The notes under the pieces were generated by a model that was given only the letters and a program-made list of their open reading frames with translations, did no database searches and was not told the DNA's origin. Below, one piece after another: positions 63,847-64,000 of a DNA stretch of 64,000 nt. Position 1 is the first letter of the stretch. Each line of letters starts with the position of its first letter. The position numbers and the translations under genes were made by a program. The stretch comes from Atherix ibis (lineage: Eukaryota > Arthropoda > Insecta > Diptera > Athericidae): NCBI GenBank assembly GCA_958298945.1, contig OY282606.1, positions 42,483,920-42,547,919 on the forward strand. Direction: 5' to 3'.

Positions 63847-64000
63847 ATACATAAAATAATCTAAATGGAGCTGTTTTTATGAATTTGTTTTCCATAAAAA
63901 TTATTTTTTTTGTTCCCCATTATTCTTAAATAATTGATTATATTCCCAATTTTTATGTTTAAGTATTTGTATGCATTAAAAAGTGTATTATTAAAATTTG

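Overview
The window is insect nuclear DNA: very AT-rich and intron-rich, with no bacterial gene organisation. At least 20 cut-and-paste transposon remnants are spread over it. The closest familiar signatures (DD41D rosa-type and mauritiana-, mellifera- and irritans-type mariners, Jockey-like LINEs, a copia element) fit an insect, perhaps a fly, but the species cannot be fixed from sequence alone.

The only host gene I can support is the 5' half of an STK32 (YANK) family serine/threonine kinase on the minus strand. Its four coding exons (29976-29922, 27419-27364, 2644-2479, 2145-2075) join in consistent phase with canonical splice sites. They encode a myristoylatable N-terminus, the glycine loop, the catalytic lysine and the hinge. 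The catalytic loop and the rest lie beyond the left edge. Intron 1 is about 2.5 kb and intron 2 about 24.7 kb. Both are packed with transposons.

Layout: 1-2 kb has an irritans-type mariner piece and a DD41D element. 2-30 kb is STK32, whose intron 2 holds mauritiana-, DD41D-, irritans- and mellifera-type mariner copies, a MITE with 30-bp inverted ends and a solo LTR. 31-33 kb has a mauritiana-type copy, a 53-bp palindrome made only of its terminal repeats, and an older mariner. 34.7-37.7 kb is a 5'-truncated copia element with one LTR. 39.9-41.7 kb has two mariners facing each other across a foldback. 42.7-51.9 kb has a long hairpin, an unclassified repeat, three mariners and a Tc1 remnant. 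52.9-54.9 kb is a LINE split by a mariner. 55.9-61.6 kb has the third copy of the unclassified repeat and LINE and mariner fragments. 61.9-63.9 kb has the best-preserved mellifera-type copy and a solo LTR with heat-shock-element-like arrays.

No transposase in the window is intact. Several copies share identical lesions, so they were probably moved by enzyme supplied elsewhere. I found no unknown multi-gene system. The most unusual items are a mariner carrying a 0.7-kb piece of a different transposon between two copies of a 31-bp sequence, foldback duplications inside mariner remains, a terminal-repeat-only mini-element, and LTRs with heat-shock-element-like arrays.
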